The notes beneath the pieces were generated by a model that saw only the letters and a list, made by a program, of their open reading frames with translations, ran no database searches and was not told the DNA's origin. A DNA stretch of 64,000 bases, from the NCBI RefSeq assembly GCF_030418165.1, contig NZ_JAUHTQ010000005.1:174832-238831 (forward strand), read 5' to 3'. Of the stretch, positions 1-7,511 are shown one piece after another. Position numbers and translations under genes: made by a program. Source of the DNA: Ureibacillus aquaedulcis. Its GTDB lineage: Bacteria; Bacillota; Bacilli; Bacillales_A; Planococcaceae. The stretch's first letter is position 1. Each line of letters opens with the position of its first letter.

Positions 1-882
1 TAAAGGCAACACAACACTTGTAAGTTGAGGGCGAACCATACGGGCAAGTTTTGAATTCTCGAAGCTGATGACTTCAATCTCATCCGGAACCTTTTTCCCG
101 TTATCCTGTGCACCATGGATCAGTCCAATTGCTAATTCATCGCTTCCCGCAAAGAATGCAGTTGGCGGCTGCTCAAGTTCACTTAAGCTCTCCCATGCTT
201 CAAGACCACTATCATAAGTATCATCATCAGAAATGATTAACTTTTCATCAATCACGATATTAGCATCCGATAGTGCTTTTTTATAAGCTTCTATTTTAAA
301 CTTGGAATTTATTGTATAGGCAAGAGGACCTGTAACAATTGCAATCCGCTTATGTCCATTTGCTATCAACATTTGGACAGCTTCTAAAGAGGCTTGGAAG
401 TAATCAATGTTAACCGAAGGGAATTTGTCCGTCTCATCGACCGAACCGGCAAGTACAATGGGTACAGGCGAATGATCCATCGATTGATGCAGCTTTTCTG
501 TTACTGCATCACTCATCATGACGATTCCATCCACTTGCTTCCCCAACATGGTATCTAATAGATTCAGCTCTTTGTCTTCATTTTGGTCAGAATTCGCCAA
601 AATTATATTATAACGATACATCGTTGCAATATCTTCTATACCACGGGCTGCCTCGGCATATATGTTATTTGATATATCTGGAATAATAACTCCAACAGTA
701 GTAGTTTTTTTACTAGCCAACCCTCGTGCTACCGCATTTGGTCGATACTCTAAGCGTTCTATAACTTCCAGCACTTTTTTTCTTGTAGCAGGTTTTACAT
801 TTTGGTTTCCGTTAACTACACGTGACACTGTTGCCATTGATACATTGGCTTCACGTGCAACATCATAAATTGTTACAGTCAA
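1..882 (-). CDS. ccpA: catabolite control protein A, C-terminus cut by window edge
   Basis: LacI/GalR-family global regulator of carbon catabolite repression; with HPr-Ser46-P it binds cre sites. The first 294 codons are present and reading continues past position 1, so about 40 C-terminal residues are missing. The start is TTG at 882, set by an AAAAGGAGG Shine-Dalgarno 7 bases upstream; the protein begins [20 protein letters not shown], the LacI helix-turn-helix, followed by the hinge ([14 protein letters not shown]) and the periplasmic-binding-like core ([11 protein letters not shown]). It lies just downstream of aroA on the same strand, as in B. subtilis, with a terminator between. Identification is firm from the DNA-binding domain. 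Confidence 0.95.
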   Translation of the reverse strand, partial: MTVTIYDVAREANVSMATVSRVVNGNQNVKPATRKKVLEVIERLEYRPNAVARGLASKKTTTVGVIIPDISNNIYAEAARGIEDIATMYRYNIILANSDQNEDKELNLLDTMLGKQVDGIVMMSDAVTEKLHQSMDHSPVPIVLAGSVDETDKFPSVNIDYFQASLEAVQMLIANGHKRIAIVTGPLAYTINSKFKIEAYKKALSDANIVIDEKLIISDDDTYDSGLEAWESLSELEQPPTAFFAGSDELAIGLIHGAQDNGKKVPDEIEVISFENSKLARMVRPQLTSVVLPL

Positions 883-1009
883 AGGATACGCCTCCTTTTA
901 AGTCAAATTAGTATTTCCATCATACGACAATATCCATTTCTTTTTCAATATAAAGCATATAATCTTTAGAAAGATTAAACATTTGTCATATCATCCACTA
1001 TAAACAACG

Positions 1010-1050
1010 AACAAAAAGAAAGCCCAAAAGTATTCAAATCATACTTTTGG
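1010..1050 (-). terminator. Rho-independent terminator after aroA
   Basis: A 10-bp perfect stem (CCAAAAGTAT/ATACTTTTGG, 1024-1050) with a 7-base loop, followed on the minus strand by a T-rich run (revcomp of 1010-1020). It lies 14 bases past the aroA stop and separates aroA from ccpA. Confidence 0.85.
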
Positions 1051-1063
1051 ACTTAAAAGTTAT

Positions 1064-2149
1064 TTATGCTTTTAACTCATATTGTTTCATGAATTTTTGA
1101 ATTTCGTTATAGAATGCATCGAACTCCGGGATATCCATTTGTTGCTGCGAATCCGAAAGTGCTACAGATGGATCTGGATGTACTTCTGCCATAACTCCGT
1201 CAGCACCAATCGCGATGGCTGCTTTTGCACAAGGCAATAGTAGATCACGACGGCCAGTTGAGTGAGTTACATCGACAAACACAGGTAAATGTGTTTCTTG
1301 TTTTAGAATTGGCACAGCAGAAATATCTAAAGTATTACGTGTTGCTTTCTCGTAAGTACGGATACCGCGCTCACATAACATAATATTTTCATTTCCTTTA
1401 GACATGATATATTCGGCAGCATGTATGAATTCATCAATTGTAGCTGCTAAACCACGCTTTAAAAGAACCGGTTTGTTTGTCGCACCGACAGCTTTCAATA
1501 ACTCGAAGTTTTGCATATTGCGTGCACCAATTTGAATAACATCGATATAATCCAATGCTTCTTCAATATGGGCAGGTGTTACGATTTCTGTCACAACTGC
1601 CAACCCGTATTCTTTTGAAATTTGTTTTAAAATTTTAAGCCCTTCCAGACCTAACCCCTGGAAGTCATATGGCGATGTACGAGGTTTGTATGCTCCACCA
1701 CGAATCATTTTTAACCCTTTTGCTTGGATTGAAGCTGCAACAGCTGCAACTTGTTCGTATGACTCTACCGAACATGGGCCAAATACGAATGTTGGGTTGC
1801 CTGATCCTACTGTTTCGCCATTTATTTCTACTACTGTATCTTCTGATTTCTTCTTGCGCGATACAAGAAGTTCTTTTTTCTTGTCTGCTTCAAGCTGCTT
1901 TAATGCTGTTTTAAATATTTGCTTAAAAATATAATCGACCGTCATTTGGTTTAACGGACCTTTATTATGTTCTTTTAAAAGATTTAACATATGGCGTTCA
2001 CGAAGAGGATCATATCGGTTAACACCTTGTTTTCCTTTAATTTTGCCAATCTCGTCGACAATCTCTGCTCGTTCATTAATTAAACGTAAGATTTCTATGT
2101 TTAATTCGTCTATCTGACCTCGTAATGCTTCTAAATTTTGCTCACTCAT
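1064..2149 (-). CDS. aroA: bifunctional chorismate mutase / DAHP synthase
   Basis: Catalyses the first shikimate-pathway step (phosphoenolpyruvate + erythrose 4-phosphate to DAHP). The N-terminal AroQ chorismate mutase domain (about residues 1-85, motif [20 protein letters not shown]) is the sensor for chorismate/prephenate feedback in Bacillus. The DAHP synthase barrel follows (about 95-361), with FGPCSVES, the [12 protein letters not shown] phosphate-binding segment and the [11 protein letters not shown] and AEVHPDP metal-site motifs. Length 361 matches the Bacillus fusion (aroA, also called aroG). The ATG at 2149 has a purine-rich ribosome site (AAAAGGAGAGG). It is divergent from the FtsA-like gene. 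Confidence 0.97.
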   Translation of the reverse strand: MSEQNLEALRGQIDELNIEILRLINERAEIVDEIGKIKGKQGVNRYDPLRERHMLNLLKEHNKGPLNQMTVDYIFKQIFKTALKQLEADKKKELLVSRKKKSEDTVVEINGETVGSGNPTFVFGPCSVESYEQVAAVAASIQAKGLKMIRGGAYKPRTSPYDFQGLGLEGLKILKQISKEYGLAVVTEIVTPAHIEEALDYIDVIQIGARNMQNFELLKAVGATNKPVLLKRGLAATIDEFIHAAEYIMSKGNENIMLCERGIRTYEKATRNTLDISAVPILKQETHLPVFVDVTHSTGRRDLLLPCAKAAIAIGADGVMAEVHPDPSVALSDSQQQMDIPEFDAFYNEIQKFMKQYELKA

Positions 2150-2231
2150 TTCTTTTCTCCTCTCCTTTTGTGTATGTTACTCTTTTTTGAAGAACATCAA
2201 AATGTATGATACATTTTAAGTTAATAATCAT

Positions 2232-2260
2232 ATTATAATCAACAAATTTCAAATTGTCAC
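2232..2260 (-). promoter_or_regulatory. sigma-A promoter of aroA
   Basis: Read on the minus strand: -35 GTGACA (2255-2260), 17-bp spacer, -10 TATAAT (2232-2237). It sits about 85 bases upstream of the aroA start in the divergent aroA/FtsA-like intergenic region. Confidence 0.65.
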
Positions 2261-2270
2261 GCTTTTTTCT

Positions 2271-2293
2271 TTAGCGATTCAACTCGCTAAAGT
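2271..2293 (+). other. hairpin in the leader of the FtsA-like gene
   Basis: Perfect 8-bp inverted repeat TTTAGCGA-N6-TCGCTAAA, about 37 bases before the proposed start of the FtsA-like gene. A moderately T-rich stretch follows it on the plus strand, so it may be a leader hairpin or a weak attenuator. No function can be assigned. Confidence 0.4.
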
Positions 2294-2329
2294 GTCTTTG
2301 TTGATTTTCCTTGAAAGGAAGCGATTTCA

Positions 2330-4471
2330 CTGAGTTCAAGATTATTTGCATTGGATATTGGTACACGTTCAGTCGTTGGCATTATTCTTGAGGCGCACAA
2401 CGAGCATTTTCATGTAATTGATATTCTTATAAAAGAACATAAAGAGCGGGCTATGGTAGATGGACAAATACATAATGTTTTATATGTGGCAGACTTAATA
2501 AAAGAAATAAAAAGTGAACTTGAACACAAGTATGGACCTTTATCAAAAGTGAGTGTTGCAGCTGCAGGCCGTGCATTAAAAACAGAGCAAGCCAGCAGTA
2601 CCATCAACATTAAAAATCGTCCCATTTTTACTGAAGAAGACATTGGCCGCCTTGAGCTGCAGGCGGTTCAACTAGCGCAGGCAAAGCTTCTCTCTTCCAA
2701 AAAAGATGAAAATATAAGTCACTATTATTGTGTTGGCTACTCCGTACTATTTTATAAGCTCGATGGAGAAGAAATAGGCAGTTTAGTAGACCAGCAAGGT
2801 GATGAAGCTACAGTTGAGGTAATTGCGACGTTTTTACCAAGAGTTGTCGTAGAATCTTTGCTAGCTGCATTGAAACGGGCTGAGCTGGAAATGGAAGCAT
2901 TAACTCTTGAACCAATAGCTGCCATTAACGTGTTGATTCCACCTTCGATGAGACGTTTAAATGTCGCTTTGGTTGATATTGGTGCAGGTACTTCTGATAT
3001 TGCCATAACCGATAAAGGAACGGTTGTAGCTTATGGAATGGTACCAACTGCCGGGGATGAAGTTACCGAGGCATTAAGCGATCACTATTTGCTGGATTTT
3101 CCGGTCGCAGAAGCGGCAAAACGACAATTATCAACTGAAGAAAACGTGGTGATACAGGATATTCTAGGATTCGAGCAAACCTTTCCTAAAGAAGAAGTGA
3201 TCCAAGCAATTCACCCTTCTGTAGAAGCGCTTGCACAGGCAATTGGCGGTGAAGTACTTAGGTTGAATAATCAAATCCCCCCGAAAGCTGTTATGCTGGT
3301 TGGTGGAGGAAGTTTAACACCCAATCTGCCAAGCACATTGAGCAAGATTCTAAAGCTACCGTCAAATCGCGTAGCTGTTCGGGGAATCGACGCAATTCAA
3401 AACTTGACGAAGGAAGAGTCAATACCAGCTACTCCAGAACTAGTGACCCCAATTGGAATAGCGATTGCTGCAAGGAAAGCACCTATTCAGTATATGTCAG
3501 TAAGCGTAAATGAACAGGTTGTAAGACTATTTGAACTAAAGGAAATGACGGTTGCAGATGCTTTTTTATCAGCGAATTTACGGGCAAATCAACTTTATGG
3601 CAAACCTGGCCAAGGAATGGCCATTACAGTAAACAACCAGGATATCTTGATTCCAGGTGGACATGGGCATCCGGCAAGGATACTGGTTAATGGGGAAAAT
3701 GCTTCTACCAAAACGAAGATAAAAAATGGGGATGTTATTTCCCTCATCGAAGGGCGAAATGGGGACGATGCAATGGCAACCGTTCGGGACATCGTGGACG
3801 AAGCACTAATTAAAAATGTAACTGTCCAGGATATGCAGTATACAGTTGAGCCTATCGTTAAAATAAACAATACATTATGTTCGGTTGACCAAGTGCTGAA
3901 GGATAGGGACTCACTTCTTGTTGAAACAATTGAAACGGTAGAAGAGTTGCTTCTTCATACCAAACAAGCAGACCTATTACAGAAATTAAATTCATTTTAT
4001 TTAACGGTGGATGGAAAACCTGTTTTCTTTCCCGAGTATTCCTCAAAGTTACTATTGAACGGTAAACCCTATAAAACTACTTATCCATTTAAGAATGGGG
4101 ACGCCATAATAATTGAAGATAGTGCAGTTCCTACAATAGAAATGATTGCAAATAAGTTGAACTTGATGCTTGAAGAAAAAATCACCGTTTTCTTTCTGCA
4201 CGAAGCATTGGAACTAAAAAAGATACGCACCGAAATATTATATAATGGCGAAGCGGTACAAGCCTCTCAAATGGTGTCAAACGGTTCTTCCCTATCCATT
4301 GTCGAAAAGGATACCAACCGCTGGATCTACCAGGATATATTCCGTTTCTCTAGCTGGCAGTTGCCGCAAAACTTCAATGGCCAATTTACAATATTGCGGA
4401 ATGGACAGCCTTCTTCTTTCGATGAAGAAATCTTTGGAGGCGACCAGCTCGAGATTATTCTAACTCAATAA
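2330..4471 (+). CDS. FtsA-like actin-fold ATPase with C-terminal repeats
   Basis: FtsA/PilM-type (COG0849-like) actin-fold protein, 713 residues from the chosen start. It has phosphate-1 DIGTRSVVG near the N-terminus, a SHS2/1C-like region, phosphate-2 VDIGAGTSDIAI and adenosine motif VMLVGGGSLTPNLP. The last ~300 residues hold several degenerate repeats built on a V.NG...NGD.+.I pattern (LVNGENAS..KNGDVISLI; LLNGKPYK..KNGDAIIIE; LYNGEAVQ..SNGSSLSIV; LRNGQPSS..GGDQLEIIL). The best start is CTG at 2330 (MSSRLFALDIGT), 8 bases after AAAGGAAG; the TTG at 2351 has no ribosome site and would remove the first beta strand. This is not the ftsAZ-operon FtsA. A role in envelope or division is inference. 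Confidence 0.8.
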   Translation: MSSRLFALDIGTRSVVGIILEAHNEHFHVIDILIKEHKERAMVDGQIHNVLYVADLIKEIKSELEHKYGPLSKVSVAAAGRALKTEQASSTINIKNRPIFTEEDIGRLELQAVQLAQAKLLSSKKDENISHYYCVGYSVLFYKLDGEEIGSLVDQQGDEATVEVIATFLPRVVVESLLAALKRAELEMEALTLEPIAAINVLIPPSMRRLNVALVDIGAGTSDIAITDKGTVVAYGMVPTAGDEVTEALSDHYLLDFPVAEAAKRQLSTEENVVIQDILGFEQTFPKEEVIQAIHPSVEALAQAIGGEVLRLNNQIPPKAVMLVGGGSLTPNLPSTLSKILKLPSNRVAVRGIDAIQNLTKEESIPATPELVTPIGIAIAARKAPIQYMSVSVNEQVVRLFELKEMTVADAFLSANLRANQLYGKPGQGMAITVNNQDILIPGGHGHPARILVNGENASTKTKIKNGDVISLIEGRNGDDAMATVRDIVDEALIKNVTVQDMQYTVEPIVKINNTLCSVDQVLKDRDSLLVETIETVEELLLHTKQADLLQKLNSFYLTVDGKPVFFPEYSSKLLLNGKPYKTTYPFKNGDAIIIEDSAVPTIEMIANKLNLMLEEKITVFFLHEALELKKIRTEILYNGEAVQASQMVSNGSSLSIVEKDTNRWIYQDIFRFSSWQLPQNFNGQFTILRNGQPSSFDEEIFGGDQLEIILTQ

Positions 4472-4511
4472 ATCTTGGGACATTAGGATAGAGTTTAAAA
4501 AGTATTTTTAT

Positions 4512-4718
4512 GAGGCCGCCTAATAGACAATTGGCATTATATTTACACAAAAGTGTCTAATAGATCCCGTCTATTGGACACTTTGGCATTCTACTACTTA
4601 TATTTGTCCCATAGAACTTATCTATTGGACAATTTCGCATTCTACTTACTCATAGGTGTCCAATAGAGCCCACCTATTGGACAATTTCGCATTCTACTTA
4701 CAATAGGTGTCCGATAGA
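4512..4718. repeat. tandem ~51-bp units, each with a hairpin
   Basis: Five degenerate copies with a 50-52 bp period (CTATTGGACA-type cores at about 4521, 4571, 4622 and 4674, plus a partial last unit). Units 1-3 pair TGTCCAATAG-type left arms with CTATTGGACA-type right arms; the arm pairs differ in sequence but stay paired (one G-U, one mismatch). A conserved tail, roughly TTTCGCATTCTACTTAC, follows each hairpin. There is no T-run, so these are not ordinary terminators. The array lies between the convergent FtsA-like and ytxH genes. Confidence 0.85.
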
Positions 4719-4807
4719 ACATGCATTTTGAGCTCTTTTCGGGTTCAAGGACACTGCTGATTATTCAGTCTCTCCTACTGCCCTCACCAACCAGGAATTT
4801 TTATAAA

Positions 4808-4853
4808 ATCAAAAACCAGGTGAGTAAAACAAATTGTTTTACCTCACCTGGTA
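4808..4853 (-). terminator. terminator after ytxGH
   Basis: Long stem, ACCAGGTGAG (4815-4824) with CTCACCTGGT (4843-4852) and TAAAAC/GTTTTA inside, followed on the minus strand by TTTTTGATTTT. It lies directly after the ytxH stop. Confidence 0.9.
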
Positions 4854-4861
4854 TCTTTTTG

Positions 4862-5320
4862 TTAGATAGAAGAAGGTCTTGAAGCTTCTGAAATATCTAC
4901 ACCTTCATAAGTTTCGTTTTCTAATGGTTCTTCCCCTTCGTATGAAACGGTACCATCATCAAATACCGTTGGAACCTTTGAAGATTTAGTTTTTACTTTA
5001 TCAACAAGCTGAGTTGACTGTTCTTTTAATTGGTTCGAAATTTGTACAGTCTTTTCCTTGGCAGTGGATGATAGCGATACACTCTTATCTTTGATCATCT
5101 CGGCCTGGCTTGCTACATCACTACGTAAATCCTTGCCCGTTTTAGGTGCAAGTAATAAACCCGCTGCTGCTCCAACAATTCCCCCTACTAAAGCTCCAAT
5201 AACAAAATCTTTCATGTTCACCGATTCCTCCTCGTACATTGCATCTGTTCCTGTATAAACCTGAGGTAAATTGGGTAATTCATTTTTTACTTCGTTATAG
5301 TTTGGTTTTTCCCCTGCCAT
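4862..5320 (-). CDS. ytxH: YtxH-family general stress protein
   Basis: 152-residue YtxH-domain protein. A glycine-rich hydrophobic segment (about residues 36-58, FVIGALVGGIVGAAAGLLLAP) is followed by the family PKTGK.LR motif and an amphipathic, coiled-coil-like lysine/serine/glutamine-rich stretch with repeated DK/TK spacing. It probably associates with the membrane. The ATG at 5320 is preceded by AAGGGGATG. It follows ytxG by 18 bases and is followed at once by a terminator; the third B. subtilis operon gene (ytxJ) is absent here. Molecular function is unknown; in B. subtilis the operon belongs to the general stress response. Confidence 0.9.
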   Translation of the reverse strand: MAGEKPNYNEVKNELPNLPQVYTGTDAMYEEESVNMKDFVIGALVGGIVGAAAGLLLAPKTGKDLRSDVASQAEMIKDKSVSLSSTAKEKTVQISNQLKEQSTQLVDKVKTKSSKVPTVFDDGTVSYEGEEPLENETYEGVDISEASRPSSI

Positions 5321-5338
5321 ATCTAAAACATCCCCTTT

Positions 5339-5824
5339 TTATGTTCTGCGCTTAAATTTAGAAGATTTCTTAACAATTTCATTCGTAGCTTCTTCTACAT
5401 CATCTTGATCGATTGTTTTGCGCTGTTTCCATTTATCAGCAATTTCCATAGCCACGTTCCCCCATTGAACAACTTGGGCTATCTTTTCTTCATTTTTGCT
5501 GACTTCCGTTGAAATGGATGTAGTGATCTGGTTAATGGATGCATTTAAACCATTTACCGATACCCCAATATTTTTTACGGCATCAACTACTGAATTTAAT
5601 TTTTCCGATTTCTCCGTAACGTCTTCAGCCAGCGTGTTTGTTTTTGCTAATAGGGAGGTTGTCTCACGAGTAATCCCTTCCATTTGCCCTTCAATTCCAG
5701 CAATTGTACCCGCAATACTGTTCAAAGTATTTTTTAATCCGAATAGGGTCATCCCAACACTAATACATAGTACTAAAAAGCCTATTGCTGCAAGTAATGC
5801 CGAGATGTATAAAATGATTTCCAT
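5339..5824 (-). CDS. ytxG: DUF948 membrane-anchored coiled-coil protein (YtxG)
   Basis: 161 residues: one N-terminal transmembrane helix (about 5-27, ILYISALLAAIGFLVLCISVGM), then a long predicted coiled coil with heptad-like hydrophobics (NTLNSIAGTIAGIEGQMEGI; LNSVVDAVKNIGVSVNGLNA) and a basic tail. This matches DUF948 (YtxG), first gene of the ytxGH pair. The ATG at 5824 follows TAGGAGG. A candidate sigma-H promoter lies 31-60 bases upstream. A membrane-tethered stress-linked role is inferred from the B. subtilis homologue. Confidence 0.88.
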   Translation of the reverse strand: MEIILYISALLAAIGFLVLCISVGMTLFGLKNTLNSIAGTIAGIEGQMEGITRETTSLLAKTNTLAEDVTEKSEKLNSVVDAVKNIGVSVNGLNASINQITTSISTEVSKNEEKIAQVVQWGNVAMEIADKWKQRKTIDQDDVEEATNEIVKKSSKFKRRT

Positions 5825-5854
5825 AAAATAACCTCCTACGTCTGCTACTTCCTA

Positions 5855-5884
5855 TTATTCGACAAATTCAGAAGCGATTCCTTC
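5855..5884 (-). promoter_or_regulatory. candidate sigma-H promoter of ytxGH
   Basis: Read on the minus strand: GAAGGAATC (-35; consensus RNAGGAWWW, 8 of 9), 12-bp spacer, GTCGAATAA (-10; consensus RNNGAATWW, 9 of 9). The B. subtilis ytxGHJ operon is known to have sigma-H and sigma-B promoters. No sigma-B match was seen here. Confidence 0.55.
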
Positions 5885-5889
5885 CGTTT

Positions 5890-5927
5890 AGAAAAAACAG
5901 CCTAAACTTAGGCGTTTAAGCTGTTTC
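5890..5927 (-). terminator. terminator overlapping the murC stop
   Basis: On the minus strand AAACAGCTTAAAC pairs with GTTTAGGCTGTTT (one bulge/mismatch), followed by TTTTTTC. The 5' arm includes the last murC codons and stop. Confidence 0.8.
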
Positions 5928-7232
5928 TTCATTGCTTTTCAATACATTCTCAAATGCAATTTGATACTTATTGACATCTCCTGCACCCATAAACAAGAAA
6001 ACAGCATCGGTATGTTTTCCCAAAAGGTCAATTTTATCTAATTGAAGGATATTACTATTCGCTATTAAATCCTGTAAGTCTTCAATTGATAATGCTCCTT
6101 GTTTTTCACGAGCAGAACCGAAAATATCACATAAATATACTGCATCCGCTTGTGATAAGCTATCAGCAAAATCTTGTAAAAATGCTGCAGTACGGCTGAA
6201 TGTATGAGGTTGAAAAACAGCTACGATTTGTTGATTAGGATATTTTTGACGTGCTGATTGTATTGTTGCCTTTATTTCAGTTGGATGATGTGCATAATCA
6301 TCTACAAGAACACTATTCCCAATTTTCGTCTCCGTGAAACGTCTTTTTACACCGCCATAAGTACGCAGGCGCTCTTGAATCAACTGTGCCGGGATTCCTT
6401 CATAATGACATAAGGAAATAACAGCTAGGGCATTTAATACAGTATGGTCACCATATAAAGGAATAAAGAACTTATCATAGTATTCATTTCGTACATAAAC
6501 CTCGAATACTGTGCCTTCCGTTGATTTCTCAATATTTCTTGCTGCAAAATCATTGTTTGCACCAAAGCCATAATACAGCACAGGGACATTTGCCTGGATT
6601 TTTTGGAGGTGCTCATCATCACCACATGCAATGATTGCCTTATTCACTTGCAAGGCCAATTCCTGGAACGCCGAATAGACATCCTCTATCCCTGCAAAAT
6701 AATCAGGATGGTCAAAATCGATATTCAACATAACCGCATAATCTGGGTGATAAGCTAAAAAGTGGCGTCGATACTCACAGGCCTCCATCACAAAGAAGCT
6801 AGCATCCTCCTTACCAGAACCGGTGCCATCGCCAATCAAGAAGGATGTTGGCATGAAGCCTGCGATTACGTGGCTCATTAGCCCGGTTGTGGACGTTTTC
6901 CCATGTGCACCCGTAATAGCAATCGATGTATAACGGTTGATATAGTCACCCAAAAACTTATGGTAGCGGATTACCTCTACTCCCAGCTCTTTTGCACGTA
7001 CAATTTCCGGGTGCTCGTCTGGAAATGCATTACCGGCAATAACGGTCATGCCTTCTTTAATATTGTCTGGGCTAAAAGGCAGTATCGTGATATTGCGATC
7101 TCTTAGGGGTTTTTCCGTAAAATAATAGGTCTCATAATCAGAACCTTGTACTTCTTCTCCTGAATCAAATAAAATCTGAGCCAATGAGCTCATACCTGAA
7201 CCTTTTATTCCTGTAAAATGATAAAATGTCAT
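5916..7232 (-). CDS. murC: UDP-N-acetylmuramate--L-alanine ligase
   Basis: ATP-dependent cytoplasmic ligase adding L-alanine to UDP-MurNAc, the first amino acid of the peptidoglycan stem peptide. 438 residues in the three-domain Mur layout: N-terminal UDP-binding fold ([16 protein letters not shown] at the start), central ATPase with GAHGKTST at residues 108-115 and the EACEYRRHF segment, and a C-terminal domain with [11 protein letters not shown] and FQPHTFSR. The length agrees with Bacillus MurC. The ATG at 7232 has CGGGAGG upstream. Between ytxG and sftA, as in B. subtilis. Confidence 0.97.
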   Translation of the reverse strand: MTFYHFTGIKGSGMSSLAQILFDSGEEVQGSDYETYYFTEKPLRDRNITILPFSPDNIKEGMTVIAGNAFPDEHPEIVRAKELGVEVIRYHKFLGDYINRYTSIAITGAHGKTSTTGLMSHVIAGFMPTSFLIGDGTGSGKEDASFFVMEACEYRRHFLAYHPDYAVMLNIDFDHPDYFAGIEDVYSAFQELALQVNKAIIACGDDEHLQKIQANVPVLYYGFGANNDFAARNIEKSTEGTVFEVYVRNEYYDKFFIPLYGDHTVLNALAVISLCHYEGIPAQLIQERLRTYGGVKRRFTETKIGNSVLVDDYAHHPTEIKATIQSARQKYPNQQIVAVFQPHTFSRTAAFLQDFADSLSQADAVYLCDIFGSAREKQGALSIEDLQDLIANSNILQLDKIDLLGKHTDAVFLFMGAGDVNKYQIAFENVLKSNEETA

Positions 7233-7319
7233 ATTTTAAACCTCCCGGGATCCACAGGTCCCTATGAATGAACGTTTGTAGTTGAAGTTAGTTTGTGCCA
7301 ATTAAACAAAACTTACCCC

Positions 7320-7328
7320 ATTATAGCA
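7320..7328 (-). promoter_or_regulatory. extended -10 promoter of murC
   Basis: On the minus strand TGCTATAAT is a perfect extended -10 (TGnTATAAT) about 88 bases before the murC start; no good -35 is visible, which is usual for extended -10 promoters. Confidence 0.5.
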
Positions 7329-7480
7329 TTATTTTTACTAAAGAATATTGTAAAATAATTTTATTTATCGATTCATTCACTCATTTATTCGTATTTTTAT
7401 TTTTTGGTTAAGAAAAAATTATCGCACGCTGCTTTTTCATGCTTCAAAGCGCTTTTTTGGGAACTAATTTACTTTCCTCC

Positions 7481-7511
7481 TGCAAAAAAATGAGAGGGAA
7501 TCCCCCTCATT
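7481..7511 (-). terminator. terminator after sftA
   Basis: On the minus strand AATGAGGGGG pairs with CCCTCTCATT around an ATT loop and is followed by TTTTTGC. It overlaps the sftA stop codon. Confidence 0.85.

Noticed and set aside
4512..4718. CRISPR array
   Set aside because: The whole 51-bp unit is repeated rather than alternating constant repeats with unique spacers, and no cas genes are present.
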